The notes under the pieces were generated by a model, which saw nothing but the letters and a program-made list of their open reading frames with translations, searched no databases and was not told the origin of the DNA. From NCBI RefSeq assembly GCF_004345005.1, contig NZ_SMMX01000008.1, forward strand, positions 62,001 through 126,000: a stretch of DNA of 64,000 bases. Direction: 5' to 3'. This DNA comes from Extibacter muris (GTDB lineage: Bacteria > Bacillota > Clostridia > Lachnospirales > Lachnospiraceae). This document shows positions 27,605 through 37,175 of the stretch, piece by piece; position 1 is the stretch's first letter, and the number at the start of each line of letters is the position of its first letter. The position numbers and the translations under genes are program-made.

Positions 27605-28945
27605 ATGGGATTACGACGAATGCTGGCCGTCTGGGCGGCAAAAATTACAGAAAAAGCAAGTGTTCATATCTTTCACCGGCAAGGTGTGACGTGGGCCGGG
27701 AAGATTGCGCTCAGAATATGCCCGTCTGTCCTGAAAGAGCTGTCAGGGCAGGTGAGGAAAGGTATCTTTATCGTATGTGGCACAAACGGAAAGACGACGA
27801 CGAACAATATGCTCTGTGCCGCACTGGAGGCAGAAGGAAATAAAGTGATATGCAACCATACAGGCTCTAATATGCTTAACGGCGTTGTAGCCGCATTTGT
27901 GCTCGGGGCAGGAAATGGCGGCCGCCTGGATGCAGATTATGCCTGCGTCGAAGTGGACGAGGCATCTACAAGAAGAGTATTTCCACATTTCAAGCCTGAT
28001 TATATGGTGCTGACCAATCTGTTCCGTGACCAGCTGGACCGATACGGAGAGATTGATATTACGATGAATATATTAAAAGAAGCGATGGGCTCCGCTCCTG
28101 AGATGAAGGTGGTCGTGAACGGGGATGACGCCCTGTCCGCATACCTTGCCATGGAGAGCGGCAACCCGTATATCACATATGGAATCAGCGAACAGGTGAT
28201 GGAGGACAGCGGTTCGCAGGAGATACGGGAAGGCCGCTTCTGCAAGAAGTGCGGCGCGCCGCTCGCGTACAGATTCTACCATTACAGCCAGCTCGGCGAT
28301 TACGCGTGTACCGGATGTGATTTCATGCGGCCCGGCATACGGTTCGACGCGTCCGAAGTTGAAGTGGGGGACCGGCTCGCCTTTACGGTTGAGGACAGGA
28401 AGATTACGGCAGATTATAAAGGATTCTATAATGTATATAATATTCTGGCGGCTTATGCGGCAGGCAGGACGGCCGGTCTTGAACTGGAACATTTCAATGA
28501 TATGCTTGAAAAGTTCAATCCCGAGAACGGCAGGATGGAGAAGTTCCAGATAGGCAGAACCGGTGTCATCCTGAACCTTGCCAAGAATCCGGCGGGATTC
28601 AACCAGAACATCTCTGCAGTTATGCAGGATGCGTCCCGGAAAGATATTATCATCGTGATCAATGACAATGCCCAGGACGGTACAGATGTGTCCTGGCTCT
28701 GGGACGTGGACTTTGACCGGTTTAAGGAAGATGACGTCAATTCCGTAACCGTCAGCGGCATCCGCTGCCACGACATGGGGCTGCGTCTGAAATATACGGA
28801 CATTCAGAATGCAATAAAGGCCGATGTAGAAAAGGCCATACGTGAACGGCTGGATAATGGCTGCGGCAATCTGTACGTACTTGTCAACTATACTGCGCTT
28901 TTCAGTACAAGAAATGTGCTTAAGAGGCTGGAGGAGGAGAAATGA
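27605..28945 (+). CDS. murT: Lipid II isoglutaminyl synthase, MurT subunit
   Basis: 446 aa Mur-ligase-like protein. ATP site: IFIVCGTNGKTTTNNMLC; MurT-specific zinc ribbon with four cysteines in CKKCGAPLAYRF and CTGCDFMRP; ATP ligand region NLAKNPAGFNQN. MurT with GatD amidates the alpha-carboxyl of D-Glu in lipid II to D-isoglutamine, needed for peptidoglycan cross-linking in many Gram-positives. Its stop overlaps the gatD start (ATGA), so the two subunits are co-translated. Confidence 0.93.
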   Translation: MGLRRMLAVWAAKITEKASVHIFHRQGVTWAGKIALRICPSVLKELSGQVRKGIFIVCGTNGKTTTNNMLCAALEAEGNKVICNHTGSNMLNGVVAAFVLGAGNGGRLDADYACVEVDEASTRRVFPHFKPDYMVLTNLFRDQLDRYGEIDITMNILKEAMGSAPEMKVVVNGDDALSAYLAMESGNPYITYGISEQVMEDSGSQEIREGRFCKKCGAPLAYRFYHYSQLGDYACTGCDFMRPGIRFDASEVEVGDRLAFTVEDRKITADYKGFYNVYNILAAYAAGRTAGLELEHFNDMLEKFNPENGRMEKFQIGRTGVILNLAKNPAGFNQNISAVMQDASRKDIIIVINDNAQDGTDVSWLWDVDFDRFKEDDVNSVTVSGIRCHDMGLRLKYTDIQNAIKADVEKAIRERLDNGCGNLYVLVNYTALFSTRNVLKRLEEEK

Positions 28946-29679
28946 TGGATAAGAAAGACATGAAGCTGACTATCGGACATCTCTATCCGGACCTTCTGAA
29001 CCTGTACGGCGACCGCGGCAATATCGCCTGCTTGATGAAGCGGTGTGCATGGAGGGGAATTGAAGCACAGACGGTTGAATTTAATACCGGGGATGAGATT
29101 GACTTTCAGGACCTTGATATCGTCCTGCTCGGCGGAGGCTCCGACAGGGAACAGAGAATCGTATGTAAAAATCTGCTCGCCATCCGGGAACAGTTCAAAG
29201 GATATGTAGAAGATAACGGAGTAGTCATAGCTGTATGCGGCGGCTACCAGCTGCTCGGCAAGTATTATAAGACAGATGAAGGGCCGATTGAAGGGCTTGG
29301 CCTTGTGGACATATATACGGAACAGGGAGAAGGAAGGCTGATCGATAATATCGTGCTGGAAAGCAGCGTGTGTGAGATGCCTGTGGTCGGCTTTGAAAAT
29401 CATGGAGGCAGGACATTTATCAATGACAACACGCCATTTGGCAAGGTATTGTACGGTGCGGGAAATGACGGGGAGAGCGGCTGCGAAGGGGTCGTATATA
29501 AGAATGTGATTGGTACGTACCTCCACGGCCCGCTGCTGCCTAAGAATCCGCAAGTCTGCGACTGGCTCATACAAAAAGCGCTGGAGCGCCGGTATGGGGC
29601 CACGGAGCTGGAACCTCTGGATGACAGCCGGGAGAAGGAGGCAAACGAGTATATTTACCACAGATTTGTAAAACAATAA
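28942..29679 (+). CDS. gatD: Lipid II isoglutaminyl synthase, glutamine amidotransferase subunit GatD
   Basis: 245 aa class I glutamine amidotransferase of the CobB/CobQ type. The nucleophile Cys99 lies in VIAVCGGYQLLGKYY, and the C-terminal His in IGTYLHGPLLPKNPQ. It supplies ammonia to MurT. ATG 28942 overlaps the murT stop; an ATG three bases later is equally possible. A GGAGGAGG ribosome site is inside the end of murT. Confidence 0.92.
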   Translation: MMDKKDMKLTIGHLYPDLLNLYGDRGNIACLMKRCAWRGIEAQTVEFNTGDEIDFQDLDIVLLGGGSDREQRIVCKNLLAIREQFKGYVEDNGVVIAVCGGYQLLGKYYKTDEGPIEGLGLVDIYTEQGEGRLIDNIVLESSVCEMPVVGFENHGGRTFINDNTPFGKVLYGAGNDGESGCEGVVYKNVIGTYLHGPLLPKNPQVCDWLIQKALERRYGATELEPLDDSREKEANEYIYHRFVKQ

Positions 29680-29692
29680 AAGCAGGGACCTC

Positions 29693-30046
29693 TCAGGAAC
29701 CTGCCTGTTCTTCGTCGCGCAGTTCCAGCAGATGGATACACTTCAGCACGTCTCTTTTTGACTCGGAGGAAAGGCCGCGGTACCGTTCCAGGAAGTTCCG
29801 TTCTGTGACGGGTTCCGGTACGGACTGCGACGGTGTCAGGCTGATCGTCTCTTCACCTTCAAGCAGATAATCGATGGACACATGAAAGAGGCTGGCAAGC
29901 GCAGTCAGCTTTTCGTGTGAAGGCTGCCTGTTTTTTGTCTCGTATCCGGCGATAGTAGAGCGCGCCACGTTGAGCCGGCGGGCGACATACTCCTGCGTCA
30001 TCTCATTTTTCAGACGCAGGGCTTTCAACCTTTTATCAAATGACAT
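29693..30046 (-). CDS. XRE-family helix-turn-helix regulator
   Basis: 117 aa. The N-terminal 65 residues are a Cro/CI helix-turn-helix (RLKALRLKNEMTQEYVARRL, then ARSTIAGYETKNRQPSHEKL). The C-terminal part (ERNFLERYRGLSSESKRDVL) looks like a short dimerisation helix. GAGGAGG precedes the ATG. Its stop converges with gatD 13 bases away. The upstream divergent gap holds two TTCC...GGAA palindromes, its likely operators, and the promoter of the membrane protein at 30240. Confidence 0.85.
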   Translation of the reverse strand: MSFDKRLKALRLKNEMTQEYVARRLNVARSTIAGYETKNRQPSHEKLTALASLFHVSIDYLLEGEETISLTPSQSVPEPVTERNFLERYRGLSSESKRDVLKCIHLLELRDEEQAGS

Positions 30047-30088
30047 ACCGCTACCTCCTCTGCATTATGAGCTTTATTTTAGCAAGTG

Positions 30089-30155
30089 TTCCCGGAAAGT
30101 AGAGGATATGTGTCGAATATCAACAAAATGTTGCGGCAAAGTTCCTATACGGAAC
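30089..30155. promoter_or_regulatory. Two palindromes in the XRE divergent region
   Basis: TTCCCGGAA (30089-30097) and GTTCCTATACGGAAC (30141-30155) share TTCC/GGAA arms. The second lies 15 bases upstream of the -35 box of the gene at 30240. They are candidate operators for the adjacent XRE protein. Confidence 0.4.
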
Positions 30156-30169
30156 ATAAATGGATGGCG

Positions 30170-30198
30170 TTGACATGAGAAGGGAAACAACCTATAAT
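30170..30198 (+). promoter_or_regulatory. Consensus sigma-A promoter
   Basis: TTGACA (30170-30175), exactly 17 bases, TATAAT (30193-30198). It drives the gene at 30240. This is one of the strongest promoters in the window. Confidence 0.8.
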
Positions 30199-30239
30199 TT
30201 AATTAAGCAGAAATAAATGAACCGAGAGGATTATGATAG

Positions 30240-30701
30240 ATGATAATTGCAAAAAATGATGAGGCTAAAAGAAGTAAGATTTGGACAGTAGTGACGCTGG
30301 TCAGTTCCGTGTTGATCGTATTGATTGCGGTATTCCTTCTGACAAAGCTGTTCACGACAAACCCGCTGGAAGGCACATGGGAGGATGAGGACGGGAGCTA
30401 TGTCCTGTCCATCAAAGGAAATAATTCTCTGACCGTGAATGTCCCGGCCCTTGCCGAAGATTACGACGCGGACATCAAGATGGATTATGTGCTTGATAAG
30501 GATGAAAAGACGGTTACGATCAAGATGAATGAGGCCGAGGTGAAGAAGGCGGTGGAACGTTCTGACGGGATGCTCACGGAGGAGACGCTTGACAACGCGC
30601 TCAGTTCGGTAACTACTACGTTTGGCTACAGCGTGGACAGAGATACCCTGACGCTGACGGAACGAGAATATGGCGAACAGATGCTGTTTACGAAAAAATA
30701 A
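30240..30701 (+). CDS. Membrane-anchored protein of unknown function
   Basis: 153 aa; not recognised. Residues 1-12 are charged, 13-36 form one membrane helix (IWTVVTLVSSVLIVLIAVFL), and the rest is an exported beta-rich domain beginning NPLEGTWEDEDGSYVLSI, which resembles lipocalin-like or DUF-type domains that open with a GTW motif. The tail (VDRDTLTLTEREYGEQMLFT) fits the same fold. GAGAGGA precedes the ATG. It has a consensus promoter, a divergent XRE regulator and a terminator, so it is a single-gene unit. Confidence 0.7.
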   Translation: MIIAKNDEAKRSKIWTVVTLVSSVLIVLIAVFLLTKLFTTNPLEGTWEDEDGSYVLSIKGNNSLTVNVPALAEDYDADIKMDYVLDKDEKTVTIKMNEAEVKKAVERSDGMLTEETLDNALSSVTTTFGYSVDRDTLTLTEREYGEQMLFTKK

Positions 30702-30714
30702 TAGGATCAGATAT

Positions 30715-30765
30715 CCCTCTATTGACGCCGGGAAAGGAAGGTGAAGGATAGAGGGGTTTTATTTT
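30715..30765 (+). terminator. Intrinsic terminator before ispG
   Basis: CCCTCTAT (30715-30722) pairs with ATAGAGGG (30748-30755) across a 25-base loop, followed by GTTTTATTTT. It ends 14 bases before the ispG start, so ispG would need a promoter close by or read-through; I see no clear one. Confidence 0.6.
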
Positions 30766-30779
30766 GCAGGAGGTGTGCT

Positions 30780-31835
30780 ATGAAGAGAGAAGAGACGAAA
30801 AAGATACAGATCGGGAGTGTGCCCATAGGAGGTGGCAGCCCGGTGGCGATACAGTCTATGACGAATACGAGGACCGAGGATGTCAAAGCTACGATAGGCC
30901 AGATCCTGTCGCTTGAGAGTGCCGGCTGTGATATTATCCGCTGTGCTGTGCCTTCTATGGAGGCGGCCGGGGCGATTTCCTGCATCAAGAGACAGATACA
31001 TATACCGCTCGTGGCTGATATCCACTTTGACTACAGGCTGGCGATAGCGGCTATCGAAAACGGTGCGGACAAGATACGTATCAATCCGGGCAATATAGGA
31101 GGGCAGGACCGGGTAAAGGCGGTGACGGACAAGGCGAAAGAATACCATGTCCCGATCCGTGTCGGTGTCAACAGCGGATCCCTGGAGAAGCAGCTGCTTG
31201 TAAAGTATGGCGGGGTTACAGCGGAAGGGCTTGTAGAAAGCGCCATGGACAAAGTGCATATGATTGAGAGGATGGGGTACGACGAGATTGTGGTGAGCAT
31301 CAAATCATCAGACGTCATGATGTGTGTAAAAGCACATGAACTCATAGCGGAACAATGCCCATATCCGCTGCATATAGGCATCACAGAATCAGGTACGCTG
31401 CTGTCCGGCAACATTAAGTCTTCCGTCGGTCTTGGAATCATCCTGAATCAAGGTATCGGCGATACGATACGGGTATCCCTCACCGGTCCTCCGATAGAAG
31501 AGATTAAAACGGCCAGGCTGATCTTGAGGACGCTCGGCCTCAGGAAAGGCGGTATAGAAGTCGTATCCTGTCCTACGTGCGGCAGGACAAAGATAGATCT
31601 GATCGGACTGGCCGACAAGGTAGAACAAATGGTGGCGGACATCCCGCTTGATATCAAGGTGGCTGTCATGGGCTGCGTCGTCAACGGACCCGGTGAAGCG
31701 AGGGAAGCAGACATCGGAATCGCCGGAGGAATCGGTGAAGGGCTGCTCATCAAAAAGGGTGAGGTCGTGAAAAAAGTGAAGGAAGAAGAATTATTGGAGA
31801 CATTGAGACAGGAGTTGTTGCATTGGGATGAGTAA
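30780..31835 (+). CDS. ispG: 4-hydroxy-3-methylbut-2-enyl diphosphate synthase
   Basis: 351 aa. IspG (GcpE) converts 2-C-methyl-D-erythritol 2,4-cyclodiphosphate to HMBPP in the non-mevalonate isoprenoid pathway, using a 4Fe-4S cluster. Cluster cysteines are seen in VVSCPTCGRTKID and VMGCVVNGPGEA. The TIM-barrel start reads VPIGGGSPVAIQSMTNTRTE. AGGAGGTG at 30769-30775 sets the start at ATG 30780. The stop overlaps the polC start by 8 bases. Confidence 0.95.
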   Translation: MKREETKKIQIGSVPIGGGSPVAIQSMTNTRTEDVKATIGQILSLESAGCDIIRCAVPSMEAAGAISCIKRQIHIPLVADIHFDYRLAIAAIENGADKIRINPGNIGGQDRVKAVTDKAKEYHVPIRVGVNSGSLEKQLLVKYGGVTAEGLVESAMDKVHMIERMGYDEIVVSIKSSDVMMCVKAHELIAEQCPYPLHIGITESGTLLSGNIKSSVGLGIILNQGIGDTIRVSLTGPPIEEIKTARLILRTLGLRKGGIEVVSCPTCGRTKIDLIGLADKVEQMVADIPLDIKVAVMGCVVNGPGEAREADIGIAGGIGEGLLIKKGEVVKKVKEEELLETLRQELLHWDE

Positions 31836-34800
31836 GTCATTTTTTGAAGTATTTCCTACATTGAAGACGGATGAAGACATGAAGATGCTGTTTTCCGGGG
31901 TAGAGGTCCTCAAAGTGGCGACCAACTCGGACAGGGAGTTTATCAGAGTGCATATACTGAGCCGCCATCTGCTCCAGAAGAGACGGATCTATGAGATGGA
32001 GAAGATGCTGAAGGACCAGCTGTTCGGACGCAGCAGGATCAGGACGGAGCTGGTCGAGCGCTACGAACTGTCCGGACAGTATACGCCGGAGAACTTGATG
32101 AACGAATATGTGGACAGCATGATTCTGGAACTGAATGAGAGAAGCGTCGTAGAGCGCAGCATGCTGCAGAGCGCCAGATATTCTTTTGAAGATGGCAGTA
32201 TACTCTGTCTGGAATTGACGGATACGATTGTTGCCAAAGGAAAGAAGGAATCGCTTACCTCATATCTGGAGCACGTGTTCAGGGAACGATTCGGGCTTAA
32301 AGTGGAGGTCCGTGTCGCCTACCAAGAGGCGAAAGACAGCAAGCTGAAATACAATGAGGCGAAGATCCGCCAGGAAGTGGAAGCAATCCTTGAACATTCG
32401 GCTGCCGTGCATCAGGAGAAAGCTGAGCAGAAAAAGGAGGCGGAAGAAAAGAAGGAGGCTCCTTCAAAGTCTGGCAGGCAGGAGAAGAAGGACAAGTATT
32501 CCTTTGGAAGCTATAAGAAGCCGTCCGACGACCCGAGCCTAATCTGGGGAAGAAATTTTGACGATGAGACGATCGAGCTGGAACAGGTCGTAGGAGAGAT
32601 GGGAGAGATTACCATCCGAGGCAAGGTCATCAGCTTTGATACGAGGGAAATCCGAAACGAAAAGACGATTGTCATGTATGCCGTCACAGACTTCACAGAT
32701 ACGATTACCGTGAAGATGTTTGTAAGAAACGAGCAGCTGCCGGACATACTGGCAGATATCAGAAAAGGTGCGTTTCTGAAGATAAAGGGAGTCACTACGA
32801 TCGACAAGTTTGACGGAGAGCTGACGATAGGTTCTGTCACGGGCATCAAGAAGATTGCGGACTTTACGGAGTCAAGAAAGGACACCGCGCCGGAGAAGAG
32901 GGTGGAGCTTCACTGCCATTCCAAGATGAGCGATATGGATGGAGTGACGGAAGTGAAGGATCTCGTAAAAAGGGCGCATGACTGGGGGCATAAAGCGATT
33001 GCCATCACCGACCACGGCGTGGTGCAGGCATTCCCGGACGCTAACCATTATATTGAGACGCTGGACAAAGAGGACCCGTTTAAGGTCATATACGGGGTGG
33101 AAGGATATCTCGTGGACGACCTTACCGATGTCGCGGTGAATGAAAAGGGACAGACGCTTGATGATACGTTCGTCGTATTTGACCTTGAGACGACAGGATT
33201 CAGTTCTATCAAAGATAAGATTATCGAAATCGGAGCAGTGAAGGTAGAGGGAGGCAGGATTACAGATAAGTTCAGCACTTTTGTCAATCCGAAGGTGCCG
33301 ATTCCGTTCCGCATCACACAGCTCACGAGTATCACGGACCAGATGGTCATGGATGCGCCCACGATTGAGACGGCACTGCCGGAATTCCTGAAGTTTGTCG
33401 GGGATGCGGCCCTCGTAGCGCACAACGCCGGATTTGATGTCGGGTTCATAGAGCAGAACTGCCGATATATGGATAGGATACCGGACTTTACATCTGTAGA
33501 TACGGTAGCCATGGCCAGGATATTGCTGCCCACGCTGTCCAAATTCAAGCTGAACGTCGTTGCCAAGGCGCTGAACATCTCGCTTGAGAACCATCACCGT
33601 GCCGTGGACGATGCAGGTGCCACCGCGGAGATATTCGTCCGGTTCGTCGATATGCTGAAGGAGAGGGATATCCATACGCTGGGCAAGCTGAACCAGTTCG
33701 GCTCATCGAATGCCAACGCGATTAAAAAGCTTCCGTCGTTCCATGTCATCATACTGGCTAAGAATGAGGTTGGCAGAGTGAACCTGTATACGCTCATATC
33801 CAAGTCCCACCTGGACTACTTCGGCCGGCAGCCGAGGATTCCCAAGAGCGAGCTGTCCAGATACAGGGAGGGGCTCATAGTGGGCAGCGCCTGCGAGGCA
33901 GGAGAGCTGTACCAGGCGCTTCTGGACGATAAGAGCCAGGAGCGGATTGCGCGTATCGTGAACTTCTATGACTATCTGGAGATACAGCCGCTCGGCAATA
34001 ATAAATTTATGATTGCCAGCGAGAGGGTCTCGAAGATACGGTCGGAGGAAGACATAAAGAATATGAACCGGACGATCGTCAAGCTGGGAGAGAAGTTCGG
34101 AAAACCCGTCGTGGCGACGTGTGACGTCCATTTCATGGATCCGGAGGATGAGGTATACCGGAGGATCATCATGGCGGGCAAGGGGTTCACGGATGCCGAC
34201 GAGCAGGCGCCGCTGTATCTGCGCACGACGGACGAGATGCTGGCCGAATTTGAATACCTCGGCTCTGCAAAAGCAAGGGAGGTCGTGATTGACAATCCAA
34301 ATAAGATTGCAGATTCTGTGGAGAAGCTATCTCCTGTCCGTCCCGACAAGTGCCCTCCTGTCATTCCGGATTCCGACCAGATGCTTCGGGATATCTGTTA
34401 CAACAAGGCCCGTTCCATGTATGGGGATGAGCTTCCCGAGGTCGTTACGGAACGGCTGGAGCGGGAACTGAACTCAATCATATCCAATGGCTTTGCCGTA
34501 ATGTATATCATAGCCCAGAAGCTTGTGTGGAAGTCCAATGAGGACGGATATCTGGTAGGATCCCGTGGCTCGGTAGGATCTTCCTTTGTCGCGACGATGG
34601 CAGGCATAACGGAAGTCAACCCGCTCAGCCCGCACTACTACTGCAAGAGCTGCCATTACAGCGATTTTGATTCCGAAGAAGTAAGGGCATATGCAGGAGG
34701 GTGCGGCTGGGATATGCCGGATAAGATGTGCCCCGTATGCGGGGAGAAGCTCGTAAAGGACGGCTTTGATATCCCGTTTGAGACGTTCCTCGGTTTCAAG

Positions 34801-36291
34801 GGCAACAAGGAACCAGATATCGACTTGAACTTTTCCGGGGATTACCAGAGTAACGCGCACAAATATACAGAAGTCATATTCGGGGACGGGCAGACGTTCC
34901 GCGCGGGCACCATTGGCACGCTTGCCGATAAGACTGCCTTTGGCTATGTTAAGAATTACTTTGAAGAGCGGGAACAGAGAAAGCGTAACTGCGAGATTGA
35001 CAGAATCGTACAGGGATGTACCGGAATCCGAAGGAGTACCGGTCAGCATCCGGGAGGGATCATCGTACTTCCGCTCGGCGAGGATATCAATTCTTTTACG
35101 CCGGTACAGCACCCTGCGAATGATATGACGACAGATATTGTCACGACACATTTTGATTATCATTCCATTGACCACAATCTGCTGAAGCTCGATATCCTCG
35201 GCCATGATGATCCGACCATGATTAAGACGCTGGAGGAGTTCATAAGCTCGCCGGCGATGGAGAATGAATACGACGAGACGGACAACCGTTTTGACGCGAC
35301 GAAGATTCCGCTGGACGACAAAGGCGTCATGTCACTGTTCCACGATACGTCCGCGTTAGGAATCAAGCCGGATGACATCGGTGGATGTCCGGTAGGATGC
35401 CTCGGCATCCCGGAATTCGGTACGGAATTTGTCGTACAGATGGTCGTGGACACGAAGCCGCAGACGCTGTCGGACCTGATTCGCATATCCGGCCTGTCCC
35501 ACGGTACGGACGTGTGGCTCAACAACGCCCAGGAACTTATCAAGAGCGGCAAGGCGACCATCTCTACCGCTATCTGTACCCGTGACGACATCATGACTTA
35601 TCTGATCAACAAAGGGATGGACAGTGAACTTTCTTTTACCATCATGGAAAAGGTCAGGAAAGGCAAAGGGCTTACGCCGGAATTTGAAAAGTCGATGAAA
35701 GAGGCGGACGTGCCGGACTGGTATATCTGGTCGTGCAAACAGATCAAGTACATGTTTCCGAAAGCCCATGCCGCCGCATATGTCATGATGGCATACCGCA
35801 TCGCCTACTGCAAGATCAATTATCCGCTTGCATATTACGGCGCCTATTTTGGAATCCGGGCAGATGCCTTTTCCTATGAATTGATGTGCCAGGGAAAGGA
35901 AAAGCTGAACTATTATATCAATGATTATAAACGCCGTTCTGATTCGCTGAGCAAGAAGGAACAGGATACGATGAAGGATATGAGGATTGTCCAGGAGATG
36001 TACGCGAGGGGCTATGAGTTCATGCCGCTTGACATCTACAGGGCGAAGGCTTCCAAGTTCCAGATTATCGACGGAAAGCTTATGCCGCCTCTTTCCAGCA
36101 TAGACGGCATGGGAGACAAGGCGGCCGAGGCAGTGGAAGAAGCTGCGAAGGACGGTCCGTACCTCTCCAGGGATGATTTCCGGCAGCGCACGAAGGCCAG
36201 CAAGACAGTCATCGACTACATGGCGGATATGGGGCTGTTCGGAGATATTCCGGAGTCCAACCAGCTGTCCCTGTTCGACTTGAGCATGTAA
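31828..36291 (+). CDS. polC: DNA polymerase III alpha subunit, Gram-positive PolC type
   Basis: 1487 aa replicative polymerase. Order: N-terminal domain, a Lys/Glu-rich linker (about 195-225), OB fold (EITIRGKVISFDTREIRNEK), PHP domain split by the exonuclease (VELHCHSKMSD at about 359), DEDDh 3'-5' exonuclease (FDLETTGF, Asp452), the four-Cys zinc finger (YYCKSCHYSD from residue 939, MCPVCGEK), catalytic palm with PDIDLNFSGD (Asp997, Asp999), and the C-terminal fingers and HhH part. The presence of both proofreading and zinc finger marks PolC of low-GC Gram-positives. Start overlaps the end of ispG. Confidence 0.97.
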   Translation: MSKSFFEVFPTLKTDEDMKMLFSGVEVLKVATNSDREFIRVHILSRHLLQKRRIYEMEKMLKDQLFGRSRIRTELVERYELSGQYTPENLMNEYVDSMILELNERSVVERSMLQSARYSFEDGSILCLELTDTIVAKGKKESLTSYLEHVFRERFGLKVEVRVAYQEAKDSKLKYNEAKIRQEVEAILEHSAAVHQEKAEQKKEAEEKKEAPSKSGRQEKKDKYSFGSYKKPSDDPSLIWGRNFDDETIELEQVVGEMGEITIRGKVISFDTREIRNEKTIVMYAVTDFTDTITVKMFVRNEQLPDILADIRKGAFLKIKGVTTIDKFDGELTIGSVTGIKKIADFTESRKDTAPEKRVELHCHSKMSDMDGVTEVKDLVKRAHDWGHKAIAITDHGVVQAFPDANHYIETLDKEDPFKVIYGVEGYLVDDLTDVAVNEKGQTLDDTFVVFDLETTGFSSIKDKIIEIGAVKVEGGRITDKFSTFVNPKVPIPFRITQLTSITDQMVMDAPTIETALPEFLKFVGDAALVAHNAGFDVGFIEQNCRYMDRIPDFTSVDTVAMARILLPTLSKFKLNVVAKALNISLENHHRAVDDAGATAEIFVRFVDMLKERDIHTLGKLNQFGSSNANAIKKLPSFHVIILAKNEVGRVNLYTLISKSHLDYFGRQPRIPKSELSRYREGLIVGSACEAGELYQALLDDKSQERIARIVNFYDYLEIQPLGNNKFMIASERVSKIRSEEDIKNMNRTIVKLGEKFGKPVVATCDVHFMDPEDEVYRRIIMAGKGFTDADEQAPLYLRTTDEMLAEFEYLGSAKAREVVIDNPNKIADSVEKLSPVRPDKCPPVIPDSDQMLRDICYNKARSMYGDELPEVVTERLERELNSIISNGFAVMYIIAQKLVWKSNEDGYLVGSRGSVGSSFVATMAGITEVNPLSPHYYCKSCHYSDFDSEEVRAYAGGCGWDMPDKMCPVCGEKLVKDGFDIPFETFLGFKGNKEPDIDLNFSGDYQSNAHKYTEVIFGDGQTFRAGTIGTLADKTAFGYVKNYFEEREQRKRNCEIDRIVQGCTGIRRSTGQHPGGIIVLPLGEDINSFTPVQHPANDMTTDIVTTHFDYHSIDHNLLKLDILGHDDPTMIKTLEEFISSPAMENEYDETDNRFDATKIPLDDKGVMSLFHDTSALGIKPDDIGGCPVGCLGIPEFGTEFVVQMVVDTKPQTLSDLIRISGLSHGTDVWLNNAQELIKSGKATISTAICTRDDIMTYLINKGMDSELSFTIMEKVRKGKGLTPEFEKSMKEADVPDWYIWSCKQIKYMFPKAHAAAYVMMAYRIAYCKINYPLAYYGAYFGIRADAFSYELMCQGKEKLNYYINDYKRRSDSLSKKEQDTMKDMRIVQEMYARGYEFMPLDIYRAKASKFQIIDGKLMPPLSSIDGMGDKAAEAVEEAAKDGPYLSRDDFRQRTKASKTVIDYMADMGLFGDIPESNQLSLFDLSM

Positions 36292-36308
36292 AGGTGGTAT
36301 TGAATCAG

Positions 36309-37175
36309 ATGAGTGGAAATAACAGATATAAAGGAATCTTATATATTGTACTTTCGGCGTTCTGCTTTGCGCTCATGAACATGTTCGTGCGGCTCTCCGG
36401 CGACCTGCCTTCTGTACAGAAGAGCTTCTTCCGTAACCTGGTGGCATTTTTCTTTGCCTTTGTCATAATAAGGCGGGAGGCTATTCCGCTGAAATGCAAA
36501 GCGGGGAACTTAAAGCTGCTGCTGCTTCGCTCGCTGTTCGGTACGCTTGGCATACTCTGCAACTTTTACGCGGTAGACCATCTTGTGCTGGCCGACGCGT
36601 CGATGCTCAATAAGATGTCTCCGTTTTTTGTCGTCATCTTCAGCTTCTTCATCCTGAAGGAGAGGGTGACGGTACTACAGGCGCTTTTTGTGGCTGGAGC
36701 ATTTGCGGGCAGCCTGTTCGTCATCAGGCCGACGTTTTCCAATATGGACCTGCTTCCGTCCCTGATCGGGCTGGCAGGCGGCCTCGGGGCAGGAGCGGCA
36801 TATACGTTCGTGCGGAAGCTGAGCCTCAGGGGGGAGAAGGGACCGCTCATCGTCTGCTTCTTCTCGGCGTTTTCCTGCCTGGTGACGCTGCCGTTCCTCG
36901 TATTCGGCTTCCATCCGATGGGAGGGATGCAGGTGCTGATGCTTCTGCTCGCTGGCCTTGCTGCCGCGGGCGGACAGTTCGGCATTACCGCGGCTTACGG
37001 CCATGCACCGGCGCGGGAGATATCGGTGTACGACTATTCCCAGATCATTTTTTCCGCCCTGCTCGGTTTCTTCATCTTCGGCCAGATACCGGACATCTTA
37101 AGCTGGCTTGGCTATCTGATCATCTGTGCCATGGCGGTTCTCATGTTCTTCTATAATTTAAAGAGAGAAAAGTAA
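36309..37175 (+). CDS. EamA/DMT-family transporter
   Basis: 288 aa, ten membrane segments in two EamA halves (LYIVLSAFCFALMNMFVRLS; SLIGLAGGLGAGAAYTFVRK). The family exports or imports metabolites such as amino acids and nucleotide sugars; substrate unknown. I use ATG 36309 with AAGGTGG at 36291-36297; GTG 36294 lies inside that site. It starts just after polC. A gene remnant follows directly. Confidence 0.83.
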   Translation: MSGNNRYKGILYIVLSAFCFALMNMFVRLSGDLPSVQKSFFRNLVAFFFAFVIIRREAIPLKCKAGNLKLLLLRSLFGTLGILCNFYAVDHLVLADASMLNKMSPFFVVIFSFFILKERVTVLQALFVAGAFAGSLFVIRPTFSNMDLLPSLIGLAGGLGAGAAYTFVRKLSLRGEKGPLIVCFFSAFSCLVTLPFLVFGFHPMGGMQVLMLLLAGLAAAGGQFGITAAYGHAPAREISVYDYSQIIFSALLGFFIFGQIPDILSWLGYLIICAMAVLMFFYNLKREK

